A DNA stretch of 64,000 nt from Arthrobacter sp. KBS0703 (GTDB lineage: Bacteria; Actinomycetota; Actinomycetes; Actinomycetales; Micrococcaceae). Location: positions 3,968,001 through 4,032,000 of the forward strand of contig NZ_MVDG02000001.1 of the NCBI RefSeq assembly GCF_002008315.2. The letters run 5' to 3'. The position numbers and the translations under genes were made by a program. The notes beneath the pieces are model-generated. The model was not told where the DNA came from, made no database searches, and saw only the letters and a list, made by a program, of their open reading frames with translations. The first letter of the stretch is position 1; the number at the start of each line of letters is the position of its first letter. This document shows positions 8,311-15,987 of the stretch, in pieces.

Positions 8311-9846
8311 ATGGCGCACGCACATCAAAAGACTGATCTCCACACCGTCGACTTCCAGGTGGACCCGGTGGTCCTGGAGCTCGGGCAGCGGTTCGTGGAC
8401 GCCGGCCATGAGCTGTCACTCGTCGGCGGACCCGTCCGCGACCTCTTCCTGGGCCGCACGTCCCCGGACCTTGATTTCACCACCGACGCCACCCCGGACC
8501 AGACTGTCGCGCTAATCAAGAAATGGGCGGACAACTTCTGGGAGATCGGGCGCGCCTTCGGAACGATCGGCATGCGCAAGGCCGGCTTCCAGATCGAGAT
8601 CACCACCTACCGCGCCGAGGCCTACGATCCGGAGTCCCGCAAGCCCGTAGTCGCCTTCGGGTCCTCGCTCACCGATGACCTGCTGCGCCGCGACTTTACG
8701 ATCAACGCCATGGCGCTGCGGTTGCCGTCGATGGAGCTCATCGATCCCTTCGGCGGCGTCCGCGACCTCCACGCCTCGGTGCTGGCCACGCCCGGCGCCC
8801 CCGAGGCGTCCTTTTCCGACGATCCCCTGCGCATGATGCGCGCTGCACGCTTCGCCTCCCAGTTGGGCGTGGCCGTTCATGACGACGTCCGGGTTGCCAT
8901 GACCCAGATGGCGGAACGCATCAGCATCATTTCCTCCGAGCGGGTGCGCGAAGAACTCGTCAAGCTCATCTGCGGCAGGCACCCGCGCGTGGGCGTCGAC
9001 CTGCTGGTGGACACCGGCCTGGCCGAGTTCGTGCTCCCCGAGGTGTCCGCGCTGCGCCTTGAATCCGACGAACACCACCGCCACAAGGACGTGTACCAGC
9101 ACTCCCTCCAGGTACTGGAGCAGGCGGCATCCCTTGAGACGGACGACGACGGCGCGGTGCCCGGCCCGGACTTCATCCTGCGGTTCGCCGCATTGATGCA
9201 CGACGTCGGCAAGCCGGCTACGCGCCGTTTCGAACCGGGCGGCGCCGTGAGCTTCCGGCATCACGACATGGTGGGGGCCAAACTCACTGCGAAGCGGATG
9301 AAGACCCTCCGCTTCGACAATGACACCATCAAGGCGGTCGCACGCCTCGTGGAACTCCATATGCGCTTCTACGGCTATGGCGAGGCCGGCTGGACCGACT
9401 CTGCCGTCCGCCGCTACATCACCGACGCCGGCCCCCTGCTGGAGCGCCTGCACCGCCTGACCCGGTCGGACGTCACCACGCGCAACCAGCGCAAGGCCGA
9501 GCGGCTGTCCTTCGCCTACGACGATCTCGAAGCACGGATCGAGGCGCTGCGCGAGCAGGAATCCCTGGAAGCTGTACGGCCGGACCTGAACGGCGCCCAG
9601 ATCATGGCCCTGCTGGGGCTCAAGCCCGGACCTGTTGTGGGAAGGGCGTACAAGTACCTGCTGGAGGAACGGATGGAGCACGGCCCGCTGGATGCGGCAG
9701 TCGCCGAGTCCCGGCTGCGCGCCTGGTGGGCCCAGCAGCCCGAATCAGCCCCCGAAGCACCGGAGCCCGCCGCTCCGAGCGCTACGGCGCCGGACCCCGC
9801 CAAGTCTCCCGCCGCCGTCGAACCTTTCCCAACCGAGGAGTCCTAA
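8311..9846 (+). CDS. cca: CCA-adding tRNA nucleotidyltransferase
   Basis: A 511-residue enzyme that builds or repairs the 3'-CCA end of tRNAs from CTP and ATP. The polymerase-beta-type head starts with LVGGPVRDLFLG, with the catalytic acidic pair in DLDF, and RRDFTINAMAL follows. Residues about 255-380 form an HD domain (HHRHKDVYQHS and HDVGKP). A Pro/Ala-rich C-terminal tail of about 40 residues is disposable-looking. It begins at ATG 8311 and ends directly against the next gene (TAA then GTG), suggesting cotranscription. Confidence 0.95.
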   Translation: MAHAHQKTDLHTVDFQVDPVVLELGQRFVDAGHELSLVGGPVRDLFLGRTSPDLDFTTDATPDQTVALIKKWADNFWEIGRAFGTIGMRKAGFQIEITTYRAEAYDPESRKPVVAFGSSLTDDLLRRDFTINAMALRLPSMELIDPFGGVRDLHASVLATPGAPEASFSDDPLRMMRAARFASQLGVAVHDDVRVAMTQMAERISIISSERVREELVKLICGRHPRVGVDLLVDTGLAEFVLPEVSALRLESDEHHRHKDVYQHSLQVLEQAASLETDDDGAVPGPDFILRFAALMHDVGKPATRRFEPGGAVSFRHHDMVGAKLTAKRMKTLRFDNDTIKAVARLVELHMRFYGYGEAGWTDSAVRRYITDAGPLLERLHRLTRSDVTTRNQRKAERLSFAYDDLEARIEALREQESLEAVRPDLNGAQIMALLGLKPGPVVGRAYKYLLEERMEHGPLDAAVAESRLRAWWAQQPESAPEAPEPAAPSATAPDPAKSPAAVEPFPTEES

Positions 9847-10428
9847 GTGAACGCCGCCAACATCGCCCGTCCCCAGCTCTGGATACTGCGGCACGGTGAA
9901 ACCGAATGGTCCAAGAGCGGCCAGTACACCGGGCTGACTGACCTTCCCCTGACGGTGGAGGGCGAGCAGCAGGCAGTCGAGGCACGGAAGATTCTGGACA
10001 GCGTGGACTTCGACCTCGTGCTGACGTCACCGCTGCGCCGTGCACGCCGTACCGCGGAACTCGCCGGCTTCCCCGATGCCGTCCACGAGCCGCTGGCCGT
10101 CGAATGGGACTACGGCGACTACGAAGGCATCAGCTCAGACCTGATCCGGAAGGACAACCCGGAGTACCTGATTTGGACGCACGGCGTTCCGAACGGCGAG
10201 AAGCTGAGCGACGTGGCGGCCCGGGCCGACAAAATCGTGGCGCGCGTCCTGGAGTCCGGCCTGGACAATGTCCTGATCGTGGCCCACGGCCACTTCTCGA
10301 GGATCCTCACCGCACGGTGGCTTGAACTCGCCCCGGAGGAGGGCAGGCACTTCATTCTTGGCACCGCGAAAGTGTGCACACTCGGTTGGGACAAACGGAC
10401 GCCTGCCATTGTCCGCTGGGGCCTCTAA
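9847..10428 (+). CDS. histidine phosphatase family protein
   Basis: A 193-residue phosphoglycerate-mutase-like phosphatase. RHGETEW near residue 15 carries the phospho-accepting histidine. TSPLRRARRTA and VAHGHFSRIL supply the second arginine and second histidine of the fold. Its GTG start abuts the cca stop codon with no spacer, so translation is probably coupled. The substrate (sugar phosphate or other phosphomonoester) is unknown. Confidence 0.9.
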   Translation: MNAANIARPQLWILRHGETEWSKSGQYTGLTDLPLTVEGEQQAVEARKILDSVDFDLVLTSPLRRARRTAELAGFPDAVHEPLAVEWDYGDYEGISSDLIRKDNPEYLIWTHGVPNGEKLSDVAARADKIVARVLESGLDNVLIVAHGHFSRILTARWLELAPEEGRHFILGTAKVCTLGWDKRTPAIVRWGL

Positions 10429-10596
10429 GAAATAGATTCCTGATGAATCTCCAATTCGTTTAGGAATTAAGTAGTCAAGGACGCCATTCTTGGTGTAATT
10501 TTATTTCTGATCCCAGTGCGGCTTGCCAGGGTCACGGCGCGCGTTGTCCGGCCAGTCAGCTGGTGCAACGGCAGAGCAGAAAAGGAGGTTGGGAAA

Positions 10597-10692
10597 ATGA
10601 TTACTTTGACTAGCGGATGGAAGTTGACCATCACCGCGTTCCCGGCCTTCGTTGCTGGACCGCGCCCTCTTCACGGACCCGCCCACTCCTGA
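10597..10692 (+). CDS. putative 31-residue small protein or leader peptide
   Basis: ATG 10597 is preceded by AAAGGAGG at an ideal distance. The ORF encodes 31 residues starting MITLTSGWKLTITAF and is followed by two hairpins (10701-10723 and 10740-10759). No homology is recognised. The surrounding 10.43-10.65 kb is clearly AT-richer than neighbouring genes. It could be a leader peptide of an attenuator-like region or chance. Confidence rests on the Shine-Dalgarno alone. Confidence 0.3.
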   Translation: MITLTSGWKLTITAFPAFVAGPRPLHGPAHS

Positions 10693-10700
10693 TCCTCACG

Positions 10701-10759
10701 CTCCTGGTGCCTGCACCAGGGAGGCGCTAGCAGGAACCTAATCCCCCTTCCTGGGGATT
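10701..10759 (+). repeat. two adjacent hairpins after the small ORF
   Basis: CTCCTGGTG (10701-10709) pairs with CACCAGGGAG (10714-10723) with one bulged G. AATCCCC (10740-10746) pairs with GGGGATT (10753-10759). Neither is followed by a real T-tract, so they are not clear intrinsic terminators. Confidence 0.4.
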
Positions 10760-10971
10760 TCCGGGCCACGGCGGTCTGATGTAGCGGAACCCCGCGGTTG
10801 CGCAGCACCCCCATAATTCGGAACCCTGCTTCTTGTTGGGATCTGCGGCGTTACCGCTTCGGGGGCCATTTACCGCTTTTGCGGAATTCTCTTTCAATGC
10901 ACCGGGCATTCCTGTGCCCATTCCTGGCCATTCTTTGAAGAATTCAAGTGGCCTTAATTGCCATGCCCGAA

Positions 10972-10997
10972 TTTACCGATCCCTGTCCATCGGTAAA
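10972..10997. repeat. 9-8-9 inverted repeat
   Basis: TTTACCGAT (10972-10980) and ATCGGTAAA (10989-10997) are perfect inverted copies around an 8-nt spacer, about 120 bases before the next small ORF with a good ribosome-binding site. It could be a repressor operator or an RNA hairpin. Confidence 0.45.
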
Positions 10998-11117
10998 CCC
11001 GCCTCATTTCAGCCCGAAGCCCAAGGATCCGACATGACACCCAGCAGTACCACCGTCGTCGTCGCCGCCGACGCCGCCAGCCGCCCCACCAGCCCAGAAC
11101 GAAAGGAGGTGAACGCC

Positions 11118-11258
11118 ATGCTCCGCAGGCTCAAGGAAGTACTTTCCCTCCGGAACTCAGGACTGAACCAGCAGCCCCGGTTCAACGACCGGCTGCTAGA
11201 CCAGAACCGGGAAGACGTCTACGTATTAATGCACCAGCAAATGAGCAGCATGCGCTGA
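11118..11258 (+). CDS. putative 46-residue small basic protein
   Basis: The start ATG 11118 sits 7 bases after AAAGGAGGT. The ORF encodes 46 residues beginning MLRRLKEVLSLRNSG, basic at the N-terminus, with an acidic, Gln-rich remainder (LLDQNREDVYVLMHQQ) that could form a helix. The frame also starts at ATG 11034 (74 residues, AAGGA 6 bases upstream), but the extra N-terminus is low-complexity. I do not recognise the family. It lies in the small-ORF cluster between the phosphatase and the glycosyltransferase. Confidence 0.45.
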   Translation: MLRRLKEVLSLRNSGLNQQPRFNDRLLDQNREDVYVLMHQQMSSMR

Positions 11259-11298
11259 CGCCGCGTCCACCAATTTCCTGCCCAGCAAGGAGGAACTG

Positions 11299-11451
11299 AT
11301 GGATTGCTTTGGCCATCACGCTCCGCAGGGAGCCCGCGCGGCTACGCGCGGGCTCTCGCCGCGTTTACGGGCATTTGTAGGATACGAGAAGCAGCCGCTC
11401 GGAGAGGCGCCGTTCGCCTTCCTTGCAGCCTGCGGCCGCGAACACGGATAG
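11299..11451 (+). CDS. putative 50-residue small ORF overlapping the glycosyltransferase 3' end
   Basis: AAGGAGG lies 5 bases before ATG 11299. The ORF encodes 50 residues starting MDCFGHHAPQGAR. Its last 87 bases run antisense to the end of the glycosyltransferase gene and it reads through the hairpin at 11330-11355, both of which count against it. It is the third small ORF with a good Shine-Dalgarno in 0.8 kb. Confidence 0.2.
   Translation: MDCFGHHAPQGARAATRGLSPRLRAFVGYEKQPLGEAPFAFLAACGREHG
11330..11355 (-). terminator. strong GC hairpin between convergent units
   Basis: GAGCCCGCGCG (11330-11340) and CGCGCGGGCTC (11345-11355) form a perfect 11-bp stem with a 4-nt loop. It lies 9 bases beyond the stop of the minus-strand glycosyltransferase. 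A T-tract is missing, so it is a probable but not certain terminator. Confidence 0.5.
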
Positions 11452-12906
11452 GTCCGCGTGGTCATCTCCCCCGGCGCCCACGAACCAAACCTGGCCACGG
11501 CCGACCAACTGCTGCCGGGACACCGGAACGTTGGTTCCCCAGAGCGTGCCGGATGCCGCCGGGGTCGAATCCAGCGAAAGATCGCGCACGTCCGCGAACG
11601 CTTCCGGATACGCCAGGGCGGCGTCCCTTTGCTCCGGCCGTTGGTACACGACGCTGGCGGGATGCCCGGACTCCGCCGCAATGATCGCGGCGATGTGCCG
11701 CTCGGTGTCACCGGGCTCATTGATGAAGCTCTTCAGTGTCGCCTGCGGCACGAGGCTCGCTCCAATGACCACGGCCGCTGTGATGGGGAGCAGCCGGATG
11801 CGGCGCTGCCGCAGTTTGTCCAGCTGGCGCAGCCTTTCCAGTCCGAGGCCGACAAGCAGAGCAAACGCCGGCGCCGTGAAGGTCAGGTACCGGGCCACAT
11901 AGACGGGTTGGGCGAGGACGCTGATGACAAGAAGCCCGCCCATGGGGATGACAACGCCGCTCAGGCAAACCACGGCCAAGGTGCGCAGATCCGCGGACCT
12001 CGCGGCGTATGCCACCCCGACCGCAATGAGGGCCAGCTGCGTAATGGCCAGAACGACGACGACCGCCAACACCCACTGCGGCGGCAGGTTTCCTGTGGGC
12101 CTGTCGTCGCCGTAGAAATACTGCTTGACGGCAGCGACGGTGAGGTTCTGGATCAGGGAACGGTCCTGAATCCACGCCACCTGCGCCGTCTGTTTCATGG
12201 CTGCCAACAGGAACGGCAGAACCACCGCCGCCGCGATCCCCGAGGTAAGGAGCGTGGCGAGAACGCGCCTCCGCAACACCAGGGCTGCGACAGCATGGGC
12301 AACGATAGCCAGGGCGAAAAACATGAAGACGAAGACGCCGAGCGAGGCGCACGCTCCGTAGAGGACCCAGTCGAGGACGCGGTTGGACTCCCAGGCGCGT
12401 ACCAGCAGCAGGGTCAGACAGACGGCAATCAACGCAGAGACGGCGTATTGCCGGGCTTCCGTGCCGGCCCACACCATGCGCGGAAGTACCGCGAGCACGA
12501 GTCCGGCCGCGATGCCGATGGCGTTCGAACCGACCCTTCGGCCGATGAGTACAGTGCCACCGCAGGCCAAACCGGCAGCCATCGCCGACGGAACACGGAG
12601 CGCAACCTCGGAAGTTCCGAAGACGGACGTCCACAGATGCATGAAGAAGTAGTAGGCCCCATGAACGGCGTCCACCGATTGCAGCAGCGTCCACAGTTCG
12701 GCCGGTGACCGGTCAGCGGCCGAGATGGTTGCGATTTCGTCATTCCAGAACGACGGAATCCACGATCCGGTGAAGGCAACCAGGAACCCCAGGACCGCGA
12801 TGGATGCCGGTGCGATTTTGGGATTTAGCGACCCGGAAGATTGCCGCCCGCGCCGTGGAAGGTCGCGAAAGATTTGGCGTGAAATGACGAGTCCCCCTGT
12901 GAGCAA
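11365..12906 (-). CDS. GT-C family (PMT/GT39-like) glycosyltransferase, integral membrane
   Basis: A 513-residue polytopic protein with about ten hydrophobic segments. After the first membrane helix lies NDEIATI, the acidic pair expected in the first external loop of GT-C enzymes that use polyprenyl-phosphate sugars; HGAYYFFMHLW follows, typical of the mannosyltransferase/ArnT-like group. The C-terminal 100 residues are a soluble extracytoplasmic domain. The acceptor (protein or cell-wall glycan) is unknown. The start is uncertain: TTG 12906 is the furthest upstream and no good Shine-Dalgarno is visible. It is divergent from the GT87-like gene. Confidence 0.8.
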   Translation of the reverse strand: MLTGGLVISRQIFRDLPRRGRQSSGSLNPKIAPASIAVLGFLVAFTGSWIPSFWNDEIATISAADRSPAELWTLLQSVDAVHGAYYFFMHLWTSVFGTSEVALRVPSAMAAGLACGGTVLIGRRVGSNAIGIAAGLVLAVLPRMVWAGTEARQYAVSALIAVCLTLLLVRAWESNRVLDWVLYGACASLGVFVFMFFALAIVAHAVAALVLRRRVLATLLTSGIAAAVVLPFLLAAMKQTAQVAWIQDRSLIQNLTVAAVKQYFYGDDRPTGNLPPQWVLAVVVVLAITQLALIAVGVAYAARSADLRTLAVVCLSGVVIPMGGLLVISVLAQPVYVARYLTFTAPAFALLVGLGLERLRQLDKLRQRRIRLLPITAAVVIGASLVPQATLKSFINEPGDTERHIAAIIAAESGHPASVVYQRPEQRDAALAYPEAFADVRDLSLDSTPAASGTLWGTNVPVSRQQLVGRGQVWFVGAGGDDHADLSVFAAAGCKEGERRLSERLLLVSYKCP

Positions 12907-13008
12907 GCCGGTGCGTTGAGCCTATACGGGCGCTGTTCAAGTCCATAACCGGTTCCGCCGGCTTGGTGCGTCAGGGTGCCCGGCACGTCCACCGGTAAGC
13001 TCAAACAC

Positions 13009-14478
13009 ATGCAGGAGACACAGACGCCGCCCCATCGAAAGCGGGCGCGCCTCGTCGTGCCGAGCCGTAGCGACCGGTTCCTCAGGAACTTCACCGAACT
13101 GATCGGCGGGCCCATGGGCCACCGATCTGCCCCCGGAATAGTCTCCCCCGGTTTCTTCACGGTGGAGCGCGTGCTCATCATCCTCACCGTCCTGGCCGCC
13201 CTGCTGGGAATCGTCATCAAGGACTACTGCCGGGTGAACGGATGGGAGACGCCGTCCCAGTTCTACTCCACGTGCTATTCCGACTTTCCGGAACTGTTCC
13301 GCAACCGCGGGATCGGCGATGGGGCGTTCCCCTTCGTTACTCCGGGGACGTTGTTTGAATACCCCGTGCTAATGGGGATCATCGCCGGGATCACGGCCCT
13401 GCTGGTCCCGGGCCAGGGCGTCACCGATGCCCGGATCCTCGGATACTTCGACGTCAATGCCACCCTGATCACTGCTGTCTGGATCGTCACGGTCCTGGCA
13501 ACCGCGCGGATGACCCGGAAGCGTCCCTGGGATGCGGCGATGGTGGCACTGGCGCCGGGAATCGTCCTCGCCGGCGTGATCAATTGGGACATGTGGGCCG
13601 TGGCCCTGCTGGCACTCGGCATGTATTTCTTTTCAAGGGAGCGGCTGGTCCTCGCCGGGATCCTGATCGGCTTGGGGACGGCCACGAAGCTCTATCCCGT
13701 CCTCGTCTTCGGCGCGATCTTCCTGTTGGCCCTGCGTACCGGAAAAATCCGCGCCTTCCTGGTCACGGCAGCGGCCGCCGCCGTTGCCTGGCTGGCTGTG
13801 AACCTGCCCGTTGCGGTACGGGACCCCGCCGGCTGGGAGTATTTTTTCGAGTTCACCCAGGAGCGCCCCGCCGGGTTCAGCTCGCCGTGGTTCGCCTACA
13901 ACCTGGTGGCTGAGCGCGTCCGGTGGACGCCCCTGACACCCGAAGCGATCAACACGCTGGCCCTGAACGTATTCCTTGTGGCTTGCGTCCTCATTGCTGT
14001 CCTGGCCCTGGCCGCCCCCCGGCGCCCGCGCCTGGCGCAGCTGGCCTTCCTGATCGTTGCGGCTTTCATCCTGACCAACAAGGTGTACTCCCCGCAGTTC
14101 GTGATCTGGCTGGTCCCCCTGCTGGCGCTTGCGCGGCCGAAGTGGCGCGACTTCCTGATCTGGCAGGGCATCGAAGGGCTGCACTGGGCTGCGATCTGGA
14201 TGTATCTTGGCCAAGTGACCAGCGGTGGCGTTTCACAGCACAACATCGACATGCCCTACTACGTCCTGGCCGTGGCGGCACATATGCTCGCTACTGCATA
14301 TTTAATGGCGCGCGTTGCCTGGGACATCTGGGACCCGCGTTACGATCCCATCCGCCGGCACTTCATGGACGATCCGCACGGCGGGCCGTTCAACAATGCT
14401 TCAGACTGGATCCGGGTGGATCTGGTGCGCCCGTCGGCGTCCCTGGTGCCCTGGCGGGCAGGCCTCCGCGATGGCTGA
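13009..14478 (+). CDS. GT87-like (DUF2029) membrane glycosyltransferase
   Basis: A 489-residue polytopic protein of the GT-C superfamily with about ten membrane helices, including WDMWAVALLALGMYFF and TKLYPVLVFGAIFLLAL. GT87 members include mycobacterial polyprenyl-phosphomannose-dependent mannosyltransferases, so a role in cell-envelope glycan synthesis is likely but not proven. Start ATG 13009 lies 7 bases after a TAAGCT -10-like box (leaderless pattern); upstream residues to 12976 are probably untranslated. Its end overlaps the next gene by 8 bases, suggesting translational coupling. Confidence 0.8.
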   Translation: MQETQTPPHRKRARLVVPSRSDRFLRNFTELIGGPMGHRSAPGIVSPGFFTVERVLIILTVLAALLGIVIKDYCRVNGWETPSQFYSTCYSDFPELFRNRGIGDGAFPFVTPGTLFEYPVLMGIIAGITALLVPGQGVTDARILGYFDVNATLITAVWIVTVLATARMTRKRPWDAAMVALAPGIVLAGVINWDMWAVALLALGMYFFSRERLVLAGILIGLGTATKLYPVLVFGAIFLLALRTGKIRAFLVTAAAAAVAWLAVNLPVAVRDPAGWEYFFEFTQERPAGFSSPWFAYNLVAERVRWTPLTPEAINTLALNVFLVACVLIAVLALAAPRRPRLAQLAFLIVAAFILTNKVYSPQFVIWLVPLLALARPKWRDFLIWQGIEGLHWAAIWMYLGQVTSGGVSQHNIDMPYYVLAVAAHMLATAYLMARVAWDIWDPRYDPIRRHFMDDPHGGPFNNASDWIRVDLVRPSASLVPWRAGLRDG

Positions 14479-15910
14479 CGTCGCCGTTGTCGGCTCTGGC
14501 CCCAACGGGCTCGCCGCAGCCGTGGTGATGGCCAGGGCGGGGCTCAAGGTGCACGTCCATGAGGCAGCCCAGGACATTGGCGGCGGAACCCGGACCTCCG
14601 AAGTCATTGAGGAGGGCCACTGGCATGACGTGTGTTCGGCCGTTCATCCCATGGCACTGGCCTCGCCGTTTTTCCGGGCCTTCGAGCTGCAGCGCCGGAT
14701 CGAACTAAAGCTTCCCGCCGTACAGTTCGGTTCGCCGCTGGACCGCGGCCGGTCAGCACTGGCATACCGGTCCCTGGACCGGACGGCTGACGAACTGGGG
14801 CGTGACGGCCATGCCTACCGGAGGCTCATTGCTCCTCTCGTGCAGCACCTCGACGGCATCGTGGAAACAGCGTCGGATCAGCTCCTGCGGGCTCCAAGTC
14901 ATCCGCTGGCCGCCGCGATCATGGGCCTCCGAACGCTGGAACAGGGCTCCCCGCTGTGGAATTTCCGATTTCGGGAAGACCGGGCACCGGCCCTGCTCAC
15001 AGGCGTGGCCGCCCACGCCGTGTCCCGGCTGCCTTCTCCCGCGTCGGCCGGCGCGGGCCTCCTGCTCAATTCGCTGGCCCATGCCCAGGGCTGGCCCATA
15101 CCCGTGGGCGGGTCGTCGGCGATTGCGGCTGCCTTGGCCGCGGACATCGAGGCTCACGGGGGCGTGATTGAAACGGATTCCTTGGTTTCAACGCTCTCGG
15201 AGCTGGAGCCCGCCAAGGCCGTCCTGTTGGACGTGGCGCCGCCTGCCCTGGCGCGCATCGCCGGGGCGCGGCTGCCGGCGGGATACCTTCGCTCGCTGGA
15301 GGATTTCCGCTTCGGCAATGGCGCGTGCAAGGTGGACTTCATCCTCTCCGGGCCGGTGCCGTGGGCCGGGCCCGGCCTGGATGATGCCGGCACGGTCCAC
15401 GTCGGTGGCACGCGTGCGGAGATAGCCCAGGCCGAGGCGGACGTTGCCCAGGGGAAGCACCCGGAACGGCCGTATGTCCTGGTGTCGCAGCCGTCCCTGG
15501 TCGATTCCGGCAGGGCGCCGGCTGGCCGGCACATCCTGTGGAGCTACTGCCACGTTCCGGCCGGGTCCACCGTGGACATGGGGCAAGCGGTCATGGACCA
15601 GCTGGAACGCTTCGCACCCGGATTCCGGGACGTCGTGGTCAGATACAAGGTGACAACGGCGGCGGAGCTGGCGGCCTACAACCAAAACTACGTCGGCGGG
15701 GACTTCAGCGCCGGGCTGCTGGACATCCGCGGGCTGCTGCAGCGCCCGGTGGCTTCCCCCGTCCCGTGGCGCACACCTGCCCGCGGCGTTTACCTGTGTT
15801 CGTCCTCCACGCCCCCCGGGCCAGGCGTGACGGGCATGCCCGGCTTCCACGCGGCGAAGTATGCACTAAGGGACATATTCGGACTGGCTATGCCGCGTTT
15901 GGGCCTCTGA
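14471..15910 (+). CDS. phytoene-dehydrogenase-like FAD-dependent oxidoreductase
   Basis: A 479-residue flavoprotein related to carotenoid desaturases and amine oxidases. The N-terminal dinucleotide-binding motif VVGSGPNGLAAAVVMARAG opens the protein, followed by the GGGTRT motif. The C-terminal GPGVTGMPGFHAA closes the FAD site. ATG 14471 lies inside the end of the GT87-like gene (8-base overlap), so expression is probably coupled to it. No carotenoid genes are nearby; the substrate is unknown. Confidence 0.85.
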   Translation: MADVAVVGSGPNGLAAAVVMARAGLKVHVHEAAQDIGGGTRTSEVIEEGHWHDVCSAVHPMALASPFFRAFELQRRIELKLPAVQFGSPLDRGRSALAYRSLDRTADELGRDGHAYRRLIAPLVQHLDGIVETASDQLLRAPSHPLAAAIMGLRTLEQGSPLWNFRFREDRAPALLTGVAAHAVSRLPSPASAGAGLLLNSLAHAQGWPIPVGGSSAIAAALAADIEAHGGVIETDSLVSTLSELEPAKAVLLDVAPPALARIAGARLPAGYLRSLEDFRFGNGACKVDFILSGPVPWAGPGLDDAGTVHVGGTRAEIAQAEADVAQGKHPERPYVLVSQPSLVDSGRAPAGRHILWSYCHVPAGSTVDMGQAVMDQLERFAPGFRDVVVRYKVTTAAELAAYNQNYVGGDFSAGLLDIRGLLQRPVASPVPWRTPARGVYLCSSSTPPGPGVTGMPGFHAAKYALRDIFGLAMPRLGL

Positions 15911-15975
15911 GCCGCCGCCCGTCCGCGTTCGCGCCCGGGGCGGGTCGTGTGACCGGCACTGGCCCCGGAAAGGGG

Positions 15976-15981
15976 CATAAT
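15976..15981 (+). promoter_or_regulatory. -10 box of the PBP gene (leaderless)
   Basis: CATAAT ends 6 bases before the GTG start of the penicillin-binding protein. This is the distance expected if transcription begins at or next to the start codon. No Shine-Dalgarno is present. Confidence 0.55.
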
Positions 15982-15987
15982 AGCGCG

